In this document: positions 11,087-22,793 of the stretch, piece by piece
How the letters are laid out: every line of letters begins with the position of its first letter
Numbering within the stretch: position 1 is the first letter of the stretch
The notes under the pieces: generated by a model
What the model was told of the DNA's origin: nothing
What the model saw: only the letters and a program-made list of their open reading frames with translations
The model's database searches: none
Origin: Ashinkailepas kermadecensis
Taxonomy: Eukaryota; Arthropoda; Thecostraca; Neolepadidae
NCBI GenBank assembly: GCA_034440615.1
Contig: JAOTOM010002680.1
Coordinates: 1-64,000 of the forward strand
DNA length: 64,000 nucleotides
Direction of reading: 5' to 3'
Made by a program: the position numbers and the translations under genes

Positions 11087-11515
11087 CCGTCGTCGAGTGT
11101 GGTTGTGCGTTCTGACTGCTTTCCGATTTCTTTGTCCAATAGCATATTACATGTGCTTTCTTCCATTGAGGCCTGAAGTCACGTAAAAATGACACTATAC
11201 ACTTCCGACCATGCGTCAGTTCAGTTGATGGTGTGCTTGAAGCTCGTCTTCGTGCTGGCATTGGCGGACGGAACCCTGGCGAATGAAATCGCTGATCGTT
11301 CGGTCAGGCGAAGTTCACCGCCGCGGACAGCTAGGCGATCGGAGGCCGGGGGATCAACTCGTTCGATCAATACCAGGTCCGACAGATCGGAGGGGCTCTG
11401 GGTCGCGCCCCACTCGACGGACACTCTTTGGTGCCACGTTTTCGGTTGGTGTTTCTGCTCGGCGCCGAAGCGGCACGGCGGTCAGCTCCAGACACAGCGC
11501 ACTTTTCTGTCACGG

Positions 11516-11539
11516 GACATCGAGCTCAATCCAGACCCA
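11516..11539 (+). other. Degenerate 2A-like translational recoding motif
   Basis: DIELNPDP in the frame of the LINE N-terminus, next to a Cys/Phe/Trp-rich stretch. The family consensus is D-V/I-E-x-N-P-G-P, so only the Gly of NPGP is changed, here to Asp. Virus-like 2A sequences are known at the N-terminus of some APE-type LINE ORFs; the Gly is needed for ribosome skipping, so this copy should not work. Confidence 0.65.
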
Positions 11540-12129
11540 GACGACCGTGCTGATCATCCGGGGGCTCGTATCGGCTCATCTGCACAGGCAGCGCTACTTC
11601 ATAGCACCCAAATCATAAGAAATAAACTCGATCCCCGTCGAGCCAGCGCCGAGGAGTATAAATCCTACATCATCACATTCAGGAAAGCCTGACTGAATAA
11701 CCGTGACAGAGACGCCGAGCTGGAAGGATCGCTTCCGGACCGCATCTGGTTTCGGTGTGGCAGGAGTGGCGTTGGAGGTGGAATAGGATGCGCAGCAAGG
11801 GCGCTTATTTCTGAAAATTATTGGGGTGACAATACATGAATGCAATGGGTGAACCCACATGGATGGGGGGAGGGTATACTCCTTAGGGTTCCATGGTATA
11901 AGTTGAAATTATTTTGGGGCAAAGCCAATGTTGAGTCAATACTTACCCTCTCAAAACCGTTTAAAGAAACAGGCCTGATTCGCAGTACGTATGGCCATGT
12001 GTCATACCAGGAGCTCACAGTACGTTCCGCCTACCAGGAGCTCGGAACCGGACGAAAATACACAGACACTGATCATTCAGTTCAGCCGACCCAACATTAC
12101 GGTGGCTGTGTACTACCGGCCTCCTACCG

Positions 12130-12266
12130 ATGACGCCTCCCTGGCAACGCCTCCCTGGTAACGCCTCCCTGACAACGCTTCCCTGGTAACGCCTCCCTGG
12201 CAACGCCTCCCTGGTAACGCCTCCCTGGCAACGCCTCTCTGGCAACGCCTCCCTGGTAACGCCCCC
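12130..12266. repeat. 14-bp minisatellite within LINE endonuclease sequence, about 10 copies
   Basis: Unit GCCTCCCTGGCAAC / GCCTCCCTGGTAAC. Its first copy is the DASLAT coding sequence that follows YYRPPTDD of the LINE, and endonuclease sequence resumes after the array at about 12268, so the array expanded in place. Confidence 0.9.
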
Positions 12267-12280
12267 TGGAGAGAATGGGT

Positions 12281-12436
12281 GACGAGAATCTATCGCTGGC
12301 TGTCCTGTCTCCCCGACGTGAAGCAGTTGTTGGTGGTGGGCACCCTCAGCCTATCTGGCGAGAGTCTATCACTGGCTGCCCTCTCTCCCCGACGTGAGGC
12401 CGCTGTTGGTGCTGAGCACCCTTAGCCTGTCTGATA
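12281..12436. repeat. 77-79 bp tandem duplication within the LINE endonuclease
   Basis: TCTATCGCTGGCTGTCCTGT... at 12288 is repeated as TCTATCACTGGCTGCCCTCT at 12366; the two copies end AGCCTATCTG and AGCCTGTCTG. They differ at roughly one base in eight, so this duplication is older than the 94-bp one at 5100. Confidence 0.8.
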
Positions 12437-12584
12437 CGCCGGTGCTGAGTGAGGAAGCTCAACCAGGCCTGGCCAGGGGCTCTGCGCCGACGCGCAGATT
12501 TGTCGACTAGTGTGACACGATGGGGTTGAGCCAGTATGTGGCATTGGCCACCACAGTGAACAACATCTTGGACTCGTGCTAACG

Positions 12585-13000
12585 ATGCTGGGGCACTTCA
12601 CCTGCAACGATGTAGGTTAGCAGCCACCCAGCGGGGCTTCTCCTACCGCTCCACTCTCCAGTGGAATGCGCTTCCCGGTCAAGCACGCGACACAATTAGC
12701 CGTGCTACCTTCGTGCGTGCTATCAGCCTCAACCATACAACTAGGTAGCTAGGTGACCTGCGTGAAGAACCATACCAGAGTCGCAATGCTTGTCTGTATT
12801 GGATGTCATGAGCAACTGAATGAATTTCTAGCCGGTATTTTTACGAAGCTGCACCGTCCGTAAATTGTAAGGTGATTTTATCCTTTATCTTTTACAATTT
12901 TATCTAACGTGATGGCAGGAATGTGATCAATTGACTAGGTATTTCGTAAGTTCCACAATGTGGCAGTGCCTTAATGAATGACTTTGACTTTGACTTTGAC
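12585..13000 (+). mobile_element. 5'-truncated LINE nested in the decayed LINE
   Basis: The interior encodes FSYRSTLQWNALPGQARD and ATFVRAISLN at about 12640-12740, the C-terminal signature of many RT proteins (usually FxxRTxxxWNxLP...SLxxFKxxL). It then has a 3' UTR and ends with a tandem TGACTT tail (12979-13000), a typical LINE 3' end. The host LINE reads up to VNNIL-D-(L)VLT on the left and resumes with LTRGLSEV on the right; both edges encode Leu-Thr, which would fit a short diverged target-site duplication. Confidence 0.7.
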
Positions 13001-13384
13001 TGACCAGAGGCCTGTCCGAAGTGTGCGCAAATCCGAGACAGGGCACACTCACATCTAACCACGACGTGGCGATTATTTCGTTCTACATGAGACGGACCGC
13101 ACTGGTATTTGCAACTAGCACTACAGCACTGAATTATCGCTGAGTTAACTTCGACAGTCTTCGCCGTGCCCTGCCAGCGGCGCCATTAGATCTGTTGGAT
13201 GGCATGGGAGTGAACGAGGCTACATCTTTGTCTACACTTCATACTAGTTAGCAAAACATTTCGAAAATAGTCTAAGTAAAGGTCGCCCTAGTACGCAAAG
13301 CAAACACTGGCTGGGAAATGTGAATGTGCAGGAGCGACACCAACAATGTCTTCCAGCGGGGTAAGCTGAGTTCTCTACAAGGAC

Positions 13385-14005
13385 TTCCTTACATCATGGA
13401 ATCCTCATCCGGCTCAGGGGACCCCGGTGTTAAACATGTTTCTAGAACTCTTCAGAAATATCCTGTCAACTCCTCATCTGAAGTGGCAGGAGGGGCCTCC
13501 TGCCGGACTTTGGGGATTTTCATAAGCCATGTAGAACTCCTGTCACGACTAACAGGTGACTGCTCTGTGGCCTACAGACAAGGATGATGGCCCTCCTGCC
13601 AAGTTTTTTTTGGTCTTTTCATGACTTCTAGTGGCCTCCTATCATCATTAATGGACTTCCTGACTTGGGGTATACAGACATCATGATAGGGGTTTCTGCT
13701 AAACGTTGGGGCGTTTACATGAACCCTGGGGGGAAGGATGGTCTCCTAGCAATGCCCATGGGTCTCCTGTTCTTGGGCCTGAGGCCATCACGGAACCTCC
13801 CGCCAGATGTTGAGATCTTCTGGTGAGCTGTAGGGCCTGTTGTCAAGGCTTCCTGGCTTGGATCCTCAAGACAACATGATAGGGCCTCCTGTCGGGCATC
13901 GGAAAGCATTTCAAAAGCTTTAGTGACCTCGTATCAATACCAATGGTGCTCCTAGTCTGGCCTCCCGACAATGGCACGGACCTTGCCGGGCGTTGAGTCC
14001 TCTTC
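13385..14005. repeat. Very diverged GGCCTCCTG repeat
   Basis: Blocks such as GGGGCCTCCTGCCGGACTTT, GGCCTCCTATCATCATTAAT and AGGGCCTCCTGTCGGGCATC recur every 30-60 bases on the plus strand. Diverged beyond a clear unit length. Confidence 0.4.
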
Positions 14006-15929
14006 ATGAGCTCGGCGGACTCTCACTATTCGGCCGGGTATGCCATCCAGAAACGACCAGTGGCTCTTGACCTGTTGCGTGAAATGGGGCGCCGATTGTC
14101 GACAGGGAAGCTACGCTCTTGTTGCGACAAACGGGCTTGTTGCGACAAGTAATAGCTGAGGTAATTTCCCCCGCAGTCCGTGGTTTTCCTCCTGCAGTAA
14201 TTGAGGTCAGCCTCCGCACCTGGGTGTGAACAGTTCAGAGCGCAAGCCCCACCCACTCCCGCTGAACAACATCCTCTCCATGGTTGCGGTCCTAATCGGG
14301 CACTGCTCCATTTTCATCATCTTAAAAGCTCCACCGTTCCATCGCAATTATTTTTCGTAAATGTCAGTCCTGGTGCGGCCAATTCTCGTGTTATAATGGG
14401 GGAGAAACCTAATCCTTGTGTAAGTGTCTGCTAAGGGTGCAAACAGTAAGCACATAATAATTGTGGGGTATTATTCGTCATATTTTTTGTTTTAATGACA
14501 GGGTGATACAGCATGCACAATGCAGAACATTTTTGCAGAACAAAAGAGCAACAGGACCCCTCGATGTCGCACCGCAACCTGCCGCTCCCGCAGCGAACTC
14601 TGGGTACACTTTTGGCAAGGTGTTATTCAGGGATAATTTGTGTGTGTTGCTATTAGTGAAGCTTCGATAATGGGTACCCGATCAAATTGAATGTACGGAG
14701 GAGACCATTAGGAAGGGGGACGTTAGGGCTGATGAAGGGGCAAAGATTAACCTGGGGTACATATGTCGGTGCCAATGTGTACAAAGCGACGTTCCTGGAA
14801 GGAGAAATAATCTGAAATAGTTAACAGCCACACTTTGCTGACAGGAAGGTAAGGTGGAGGGCAAGTTAAGAGCTCAATGGGAGCAAGTTGACCTCAAGCA
14901 ACTTCTCCCGACCCGCTCTACCCATTAGAAATATAAAAATCCAAGACAATTTTAAAATCAAGTTATAAAATATCAAAAAATTAAAATGTTGATTTTTGGT
15001 TGGACAAACATTTTGGGCCGTGATCAATTTGCCTTCCTTGTCGGATTACAAATATTTGAGGGGAAAAAATATTCCAGAGGTAAAAGCATGTAAATCATGA
15101 TCCCATAGACCCCCTAGTGACGTCACGTCTGGGAGGAGGGGGAGGAAATTTTGGGGTTGCTTCGCACCCTATTCGTCGAGCGCTTTCCGATGACACCACC
15201 TTCATTTTCGTACAAAGCTTAGTTTGGAGATTAGAGGGGGTATAAAAGGACCCCACCCCCGAGACGGGGGTGTGACAATCTGACCGGAAGGACGGCGAGG
15301 TGCTAAGCTGTTTATTTTAATACATGCATTATTTTGGAACCTTGTTGTTAACTAAAAAGGCCAGACAATATAAAAAATTATCGGAGAATGCTTGTTATTT
15401 CCTTGCATTGCCATTCAGCAAATTTTGAAGAAAATTATGTACATTGTTCATCAAAATATGAACAAAAGCAATGGCTTTGGTACGTTAGCTTAACGCAATG
15501 TACTACAATGCTAGTCTTATGACATGTGCTGGTCATTTTAGCCTGGTTCCAGCCATGTTTTGCTGCTTCGTGTCTGGTGCAGCCAACTGACAGTTTTGTC
15601 CTCATTGCCAATGCATGGCGTCCTACTTTTAAAAACTGCATGTCATAGATATGATTGACCTATCAACTATGATCATTGATGGTCTGCTGTTTTCAACAAG
15701 TAGCATGCCAGAAATCGTGGAAACATTTAAGTATCGATCATCAAATTGTTCAATACGTATGGCAAAATTGCTCGCTGGGATGTTGAAATGGGCCTCACGA
15801 GCTGCATGAGTATTATCATTGTTTGGTTTTCTGTAAAGCTTATATTGATAAAAAGATATGCAATAAACTCACAGACCAGTTGAAAGACCGGTATGCATCC
15901 CCAAGACCAGCCAAAAACCCGCCGTGGCC
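14006..15929. other. Unassigned region
   Basis: Holds no gene I can support. The part around 14920-15290 contains TGACGTCA (15118-15125), a G-rich stretch (15133-15150) and a pyrimidine-rich block, and may be an unidentified transposon remnant. Confidence 0.3.
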
Positions 15930-16020
15930 GGGCTTTCTGCCACCTGCCACCCTGACCGAGCTTTCTGACCGGACTTCCTGATCAGACGTTCTGACCGAAC
16001 TTTCTGACCGGGCTTTTGGT
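15930..16020. repeat. ~21-bp tandem repeat, about 4 copies
   Basis: Repeats of CTTTCTGACCGG-type units (GAGCTTTCTGACCGGACTTC and variants). Confidence 0.7.
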
Positions 16021-16894
16021 CTTTGCATTTGCTACCTGTAGTAGAGAGCAAAGCACCCCACCAGTGGCAATTGGTCCCTCGCGGCTCCGAGAATGAACGC
16101 TGCCGAGACCGGCTGAACTCATATGAGTGTTCAGCTGGTGGTTTATGCGAAACGATCCGAATGAGAATGTAGATATAGCCATAAAAGACCTGCGCTCTGG
16201 TCTGAAACACGTGCACACTGGTTTAACGCCACTGCCCCAGGTCGAAGCGATGTCACTGCTCTCAGGTTCGATTACTTGGCAGTGGTATCTTCTATTCGGA
16301 TATGAATGAGCTTAATGTATGCTAAATGGATTCAAGCATTGCTAATAAGGCTTAATCATATTGCTCCTCGATAATTGCCAATGAGTCAGAAGAGATCAAT
16401 GCGGGGTATTTAACATTATCCTATGTGGAGTTTAGTGAATTGGGTATGTGGGCCTGATACGCGCTGTCCTAAATCAGGACATTTATTTTTCAAATGTATG
16501 AGACAGAGTTCGGCTCTCCAGACTGGAACTGCACGATCAGTTATAGTCCTCCTGACTGATGACCGTACGAACATCAGAACAAGCAATCACTCCTGGGTGA
16601 GGCTCTAAGACTTGTAGCATTCTTCGTCTATTGCATTTATTTACTTTAAGAGATACATTTCCTACCCACATACATCTCACGGTACTAAACCATGCTGTTG
16701 CAGAACGACGCATTACATAAAAGGAATATTCAACCATTTTCACTTCAACAATCGTATAGCTTTATGGTTTCCGACTGAAGTACACATATCAGAAATGTGG
16801 CTTCGGAATATTTATTCAAAGCAATACTCAGAATTAGCACAAATATCTTGTCTTGCTGTTTTGTGTGCCTTAACTGGACCATGGAGGAGCCATC
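16021..16894. other. Unassigned region
   Basis: No supported coding sequence or repeat. Confidence 0.3.
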
Positions 16895-17213
16895 GTGCAC
16901 TTGGCTGCTTTACTCTGCCACTGGTACTTGGCTGCTTTACTCTGCCACTAGTACTTGGCTGCCTTACACTGTCACTAGTACTTAGCTGTTTTACTGTGCC
17001 ACTAGTACTTGGCTTATTTACTCTGCCACTAGTAAAGTCATAAAGTCATAAAGTGTTCGGACTTAAGGAGAGCCACCGCGGTCAATCTGGGTTAAGCATG
17101 CAAAGGGAAGATACTATAAATCACTGGGCTACTTTACTCTGCCAATAGTACTTGGCTGCTTTACTTTGCCACTAGTACTTGGCTGCTTTAATCTACCACT
17201 CGTACTTGGCTTT
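16895..17213. repeat. 27-bp minisatellite in two blocks
   Basis: Unit TTGGCTGCTTTACTCTGCCA + CTAGTAC; about five copies at 16895-17035 and about three at 17125-17213, separated by 90 bases of unrelated DNA that begins with a doubled GTCATAAA. Confidence 0.9.
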
Positions 17214-17395
17214 AATGATTGCTCATTTTCACGAACTTGGGATGGCTGTGACATCATGCAGAGGATGAGAATATCACCAGGAGGAACTGGTGAAAATGTA
17301 TGAGAATCGGAAAAAGTCCCAGGCTGTCCTGCTACAGGTCTACGAACGATGCAAAGATCAGTGATGTCCAAGGCCATCTGGTGCAGGTTTACGAA

Positions 17396-19037
17396 TATCC
17401 CATGCATACAATCTGGTACACCCGCCACCTCCTCACAACAACCTGATACACCGCCACTTCCTCACAATAACCTGATACACCCGCCACCTCCTCACAACAA
17501 CTTGATACACCCGCCACCTCCACACAACAGTCTGACACACCCACCACCTCCTCACAACAATCTGACACATCCGCCACCTCCTCACAACAACCTGCTACAC
17601 CTGCCACCTCCTCACAACAACCTGATTCATCCGCCACCTCCTCACAACAACCTAATACATCCGCCACTTCCTCACAACAACCTGATACACCCGCCACCTC
17701 CTCACAACAGCCTGATACACCCGCCACCTCATCACAACAACTTGATACACCCGCCACCTCCGCACAACAATCTGACACACCCACCACCTCCTCACAACAA
17801 CCTGATACACCCACCACCTCCTCACAACAACCTGATACATCCGCCACCTCCTCACAATAACCTGATACACCCACAAGCTCCTTACAACAACCTGATACAC
17901 CCGCCACCTCATCACAACAACCTGATACACCCGCCACCTCCACACAACAGTCTGACACACCCACCACCTCCTCACAACAACTTGATACACCCGTCACCTC
18001 CTCACAACAACCTGATACATCCGCCACATCCTCACAACAACCTAATACATCCGCCCCACATCCTCACACCAACCTGATACATCCGTCACCTCCTCACAAC
18101 AACCTGATACAACCGCCACCTCCACACAATGACCTGATACACCCACAACCTCCTCACAACAACCTGATACACCCGCCACCTCATCACAACAACCTGATTC
18201 ATCCGCCACCTCCTCACAACAACCTAATACATCCGCCCCACCCCCTTACAACAACCTGCTACACCCGCCACCCCCTCACAACAACCTGATTCATCTGCCA
18301 CCTCCTCACAACAACCTAATACATCCGCCCCACCTCCTCACAACAACCTGATACACCCGTCACCTCCTCACAACAACCTGATACATTCGCCACCTCCTCA
18401 CAACGACCTGATACACCCACAACCTCCTCACAACAACCTGATACACCCGTCACCTCCTCACAACAACCTGATACATTCGTCACCTCCTCACAACGACCTG
18501 ATACACCCACAACCTCCTCACAACAACCTGATACACCCGCCACCTCATCACAACAACTTGATACACCCGCCACCTCCTCACAACGACCTGATACACCCGC
18601 CACCTCCACACAACAACCGGATTCATCTGCCACCTCCTCACAACAACCTAATACATCCGCCGCCTCCTCACAACAACCTGATACACCCGCCACCTCCTCA
18701 CAACAACCTGATACACCCGCCACCTCATCAGAACAACTTGATACACCCGCCACCTTCACACAACAGTCTGACACACCCACCACCTCCTCACAACAACCTG
18801 ATACACCCGCCACCTCCTCACAACAACCTGATACACCCACCACCTCCTCACAACAACCTGATACATCCGCCACCTCCTCACAATACTCTGATACACCTGC
18901 AACCTCCTCACAACAACCTGATGCACCCTCCACCTCCTCACAACAACCTGATACAACCGCCACCTCCTCACAACAACCTGATACACCCGCCACTTCCTCA
19001 CAACAATCTGATACATCCGCCACCTCCTCACAACAAA
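17396..19037. repeat. 30-bp minisatellite, about 55 copies
   Basis: Unit CCTGATACACCCGCCACCTC + CTCACAACAA. The plus strand is almost free of G. Because 30 is divisible by three and the unit lacks stops in several frames, long frames appear on both strands (HNNLIHPPPP on plus; CCEEVAGVSG on minus); these are not evidence of genes. Block-wise variants (CACCTCATCACAACAACTTG followed by the CAGTCTGACAC variant) recur at about 17724, 17904, 18541 and 18722, showing internal segmental duplications. Confidence 0.97.
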
Positions 19038-19879
19038 CAAGAGGCGTTGCCCTGGCAACCAGTTGCAGCTAAAAGACATCCCTTCCCTCATTTTAGTGTA
19101 GCTGTTCTTCTTAATATCTTTCGCTCTTCATTTTCAAATTATCGGAACAAAATAGAAAGCACCGGAAAATTGTAGAGCGACAGCTTACTGGTCCGTTGAC
19201 GAACAATGAAAATCACCAGTCCCACCAGCCGCGTTGATATATTCAAAGCGGATATGCATTTGCGACGTCGGTAACGCATACACTAAACCAGCTATTAAGT
19301 TATTTCGGAATTTTCTATACCTCGGTCCCTATGGCTCATGTAATACATTGACGCCTAAAAGGTATGTATCCGGAATTAAGGCTTCAGACTAATTTGGGAG
19401 CCGATATGAATTCGGGAGTGAGAAGGGACAGCAAGCGAGTTTCACATTACATCATGTGCATTTCGTTAGACCTGCAATAAATTTGCGAGCTAGTATTACG
19501 ATAATTAGTACTTCTCCGTCAACAACTATTTTCTTCTCGAAGCTGCTTGACAAGCAGGTCAGATTTAAGACATTTTAGTTTGACATTTTAAATGAATTTG
19601 AGCGAAATGATGGTAATGTTCACTGAGTTTCTGGCTTGTAATGTCACTTACAGGCATTAGCTCCCTTTTTGAATAGTCGGACATTCCGTAAGAAATGTCA
19701 CACTGCGTACGGGCTGCCATTATACGGTTTTCAGTTCTGTGGAAAAAAGGGGATGGGAGATTCTAGCTTTCGGAAATTGCATTTCCCGGCCAATATGACA
19801 TTCTATAATATAGCAGGAGCACCCAAAACAGTAAGTTTGACACGGGAGTAAGCTTGGCACCCTTGTAGTGTGAGTGGAG
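19038..19879. other. Unassigned region
   Basis: Ordinary mixed-composition DNA with no supported feature. Confidence 0.3.
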
Positions 19880-20571
19880 GCTAACCGCAGACCACTCCCA
19901 CGACGGCCCGGCTATCTGCAGACCACTCCCACGACGGCCCGGCTATCTACAGGCCACTCCCACGACGGCCCGGCTATCTGCAGGCCACTCCCACGACGGC
20001 CCGGCTATCTGCAGACCACTCCCACGACGGCCCGGCTATCTGCAGACCACTCCCACGACGGCCCGGCTATCTGCAGGCCACTCACACGACGGCCCGGCTA
20101 TCTGCAGACCACTCCCAGGGGCGGCCCGGCTATCTGCAGGCCACTCCCACACGGCCCGGCTATCTGCAGGCCACTCCCACGGCGGCCCGGCTATCTGCAG
20201 ACCACTCCCACGACGGCCCGGCTATATGTAGGCCACTCCCACGGCGGCCCGGCTATCTGCAGGCCACTCCCACGACGGCCCGGTTATCTGCAGACCACTC
20301 CCACGGCGGCCCGGCTATCTGCAGGCCACTCCCACGGCGGCCCGGTTATCTGCAGACCACTCCCACGGCGGCCCGGCTATCTGCAGACCACTCCCACGGC
20401 GGCCCGGCTATCTGCAGGCCACTCCCACGACGGCCCGGTTATCTGCAGACCACTCCCACGGCGGCCCAGCTATCTGCAGGCCACTCCCACGACGGCCCGG
20501 TTATCTGCAGACCACTCCCACGGCGGCCCGGCTATCTGCAGGCCACTCCCACGACGGCCCAGGTTGCAGTA
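19880..20571. repeat. 31-bp minisatellite, about 22 copies
   Basis: Unit CAGGCCACTCCCACGACGGC + CCGGCTATCTG. The unit is not divisible by three, so translation cycles through all three frames over 93 bases; all are stop-free, giving a 232-codon artefact frame. Confidence 0.96.
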
Positions 20572-22310
20572 AAGCACATCCGTTGACATTTCTTGATTCA
20601 TTGTTCAGAGAACAGTTGTCGAATTCGTGATCGTCGCATCACTCCCAATCCAGCTCATAGCCAAATAATTAGCCATCGCCGACAAGCTGGAGAACAATCG
20701 TCATTTTCGTCCTCGGTGCTAGCGAGAGCATGCTTTGCGACACAACGGCTCAGAACGTCGGGCACCGACGGTGGCTGCTGTTGGGTCGACATTAACATGC
20801 TAATGGGCCGTTATTCACTGTGGGGCTGAAAGCTTCTCACCCGCTCGCTACACCTGGTGTATAAGCACTGCTTCTGGCCGGGCTTAACGGGAGATTAAGT
20901 CGGGGTGTGCTGATGCAGCCTCGTGTGCTGAATTGTCAACCGGACGGTCTCTGCCAGCAGCGGTGACAAGTGTCGCCTGAACAGCAATGGGTAGGCCTTG
21001 CTGTCGCAAATTGCGGCATGCCTGGTCTTCGTGGCTTCCAGTGAATTGATTGGGAGGTCAGAGGCTTGAAATGCACTCGCCACTATAGTCACATAACCTT
21101 CGGGGCGCTTGGGAGGGGGCGACGGATGTTATTTTTTCGTCATGTTTGCCCGAGAGTGTATTTACCTTAGCGTTTACATCTTAACCACACTCTTGAAATT
21201 GCCATAACAAAAAGTCCTGTGATCATGTTGCTAATATGCGGGCTGTACTACTGGAAATACCGGAGAGTGGGTCACTGGGCTTCACGTCTGATGGACGCCT
21301 CATGATGGTCGACTTCCAAACCTTACCAGCCTCACACATTTACCGGCTGTTTGTTAAATTTATCACGCGGTGAAGCTGTGGTGTAGCTATTTACTAGATT
21401 GAGCGCACCGTGTAGCTGTGGGGTGAAATGCCAGGCTTTTTGAGCTGTCTGGAGCCAACGCGACCTCCCAATAGGACTGCCTGCTGAGGCTGGTTCCTCA
21501 TACAGAGCTTTGGATTTCTTGCCTGACGACCTCAAGAATGTCGCCAGTCGGACCCAACTGCGGCAGCAGCAGACCGGTCGATGTCGGTTTACGAGGCGTT
21601 CGACGACCTCCGTTCCTCCGTTTCAATTTCATACAGATTGCAGATACGGTTTGATATTGGGAATCTCATCTGGGTATTGCCATTCATCTGCTTTAACCAC
21701 TTTCGAGTGACCCTGGGGATTGGACTGTCTGAAGGGAACCATAGCGCGTATGCTAAATTTTCATGCAGTGAGCGAGCTCCTCGCTATATGAAATCGAGCT
21801 TATCCGGGTGACTGGAGACAGCGGAGACAATTAAGGTAATTGGTAACCATTTACTCGACAGTGGCCATAATAACCGTTCATATAATTTCGTCGCTTCAGT
21901 AATGACGGGTGCTTCTGAAATTGATTGACACAGATCCCAGTCAGGCACTAGTGCGTGTACATTCTGCTCTCTGGAAAATGGCTTGCATGTGATCAGAGGC
22001 GTAGTCAGGAATTGTCCAATGAGGGGGCCGAATTTGCCAAGACAACATAAGGTCCACAAATTTAAGGCCCACGGATTCCGGCTACTTTATTTCGAGATTT
22101 GTGCGTTTATTCATATAAAAAGACAGCTTAAAACACAAATTATCATTGGGGGCCCGGATCGTCGAATCCACTCATTCCTCAAACTATAAGTAAACAGTGC
22201 ACTGCATTCCTAAGCCGGGAATGCAGATCACCTGAACATGCATGGAAATGCAGTATTTCAAAACTTCATTGGAAAGGACGTCGAGTCAGTATTTGGTGAG
22301 GGAAAAGTAA
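20572..22310. other. Unassigned region with a possible transposon end
   Basis: No gene recognised. At 21991-22045 AGGCGTAGTCAGGAATTG followed by a G-run and GGGGGCCGAATTTGCC resembles the GGCGTAGCCAGG-type ends of dispersed invertebrate elements; weak. Confidence 0.25.
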
Positions 22311-22311
22311 A

Positions 22312-22422
22312 CTCGTCAAAGGGCCCATAGACGTTCGTAAGGGCCTTTAAACATTTGCAAGGGCCCGCAGTCGTTCTTAAGGACCTGTAAATGTTCGCAA
22401 AGCCCCGTAGACGTTCTTGGGG
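22312..22422. repeat. ~22-bp tandem repeat, about 5 copies
   Basis: AGGGCCCATAGACGTTCGTA, AGGGCCCGCAGTCGTTCTTA, AAGCCCCGTAGACGTTCTTG and intermediates. Confidence 0.7.
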
Positions 22423-22793
22423 AGCCGGCAACGGCCCGGCAGCCATACAAAAGTGTTGTTGGCCTTTCTATCTTCGCCATGGGGATTCCTTAAATAATTT
22501 CGTACTGGCTCCAAGAACGGCAAGACAGCCTCCGCTTCCTCTTGGCTACGTCCCTGCATTTTATATTGATGATCTCTGGACCAGAGGACATTTCTGGTTG
22601 TAAATGATGTAATGAATGACTGTAATGTGTGATACTTGCACACAATACTACGATAGTTTAGTTGTTCATAAAAATACCTGCTTGTTGAGGTTTGGTAGCT
22701 GCGCTGAACCTGAAATAGCATTGCGACAAAATATGAAACCTAATATAGCTATCGACATGTTTAAAGATATACCTTAGCACGACGATCGATGGT

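Larger units (their letters stand above)
11190..13255 (+). pseudogene. Decayed APE-type LINE: 2A-like motif and endonuclease domain
   Basis: Read in order: a 2A-like motif SRDIELNPDP at 11510-11539; the endonuclease start ALLHSTQIIRNKLDP (about 11600); ELEGSLPDRIWFRCGRSGVG (about 11716); ITVAVYYRPPTDDASL (about 12095-12137); a minisatellite expansion; EWVTRIYRWLSCLPDVKQLL (about 12270) and VVGTLSL at the place where the family has GDFN; a 77-79 base tandem copy of that segment; TRRFVD then CDTMGLSQYVALATTVNNIL (to about 12575); an inserted second LINE; then TRGLSEVCANPRQGTLTSNH (about 13002) DVAIISFYMRR, and VNFDSLRRALPAAPLDLLDG to about 13255. The RT is absent. APE-type LINEs of this kind encode ORF2 with endonuclease before RT. 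Many frameshifts and stops: inactive. Confidence 0.75.

Noticed and set aside
17349..19175. Apparent Pro/His-rich and Cys/Glu-rich repeat proteins on opposite strands
   Set aside because: Same 30-bp array read in two directions; no initiation context, splice signals or codon bias support either.
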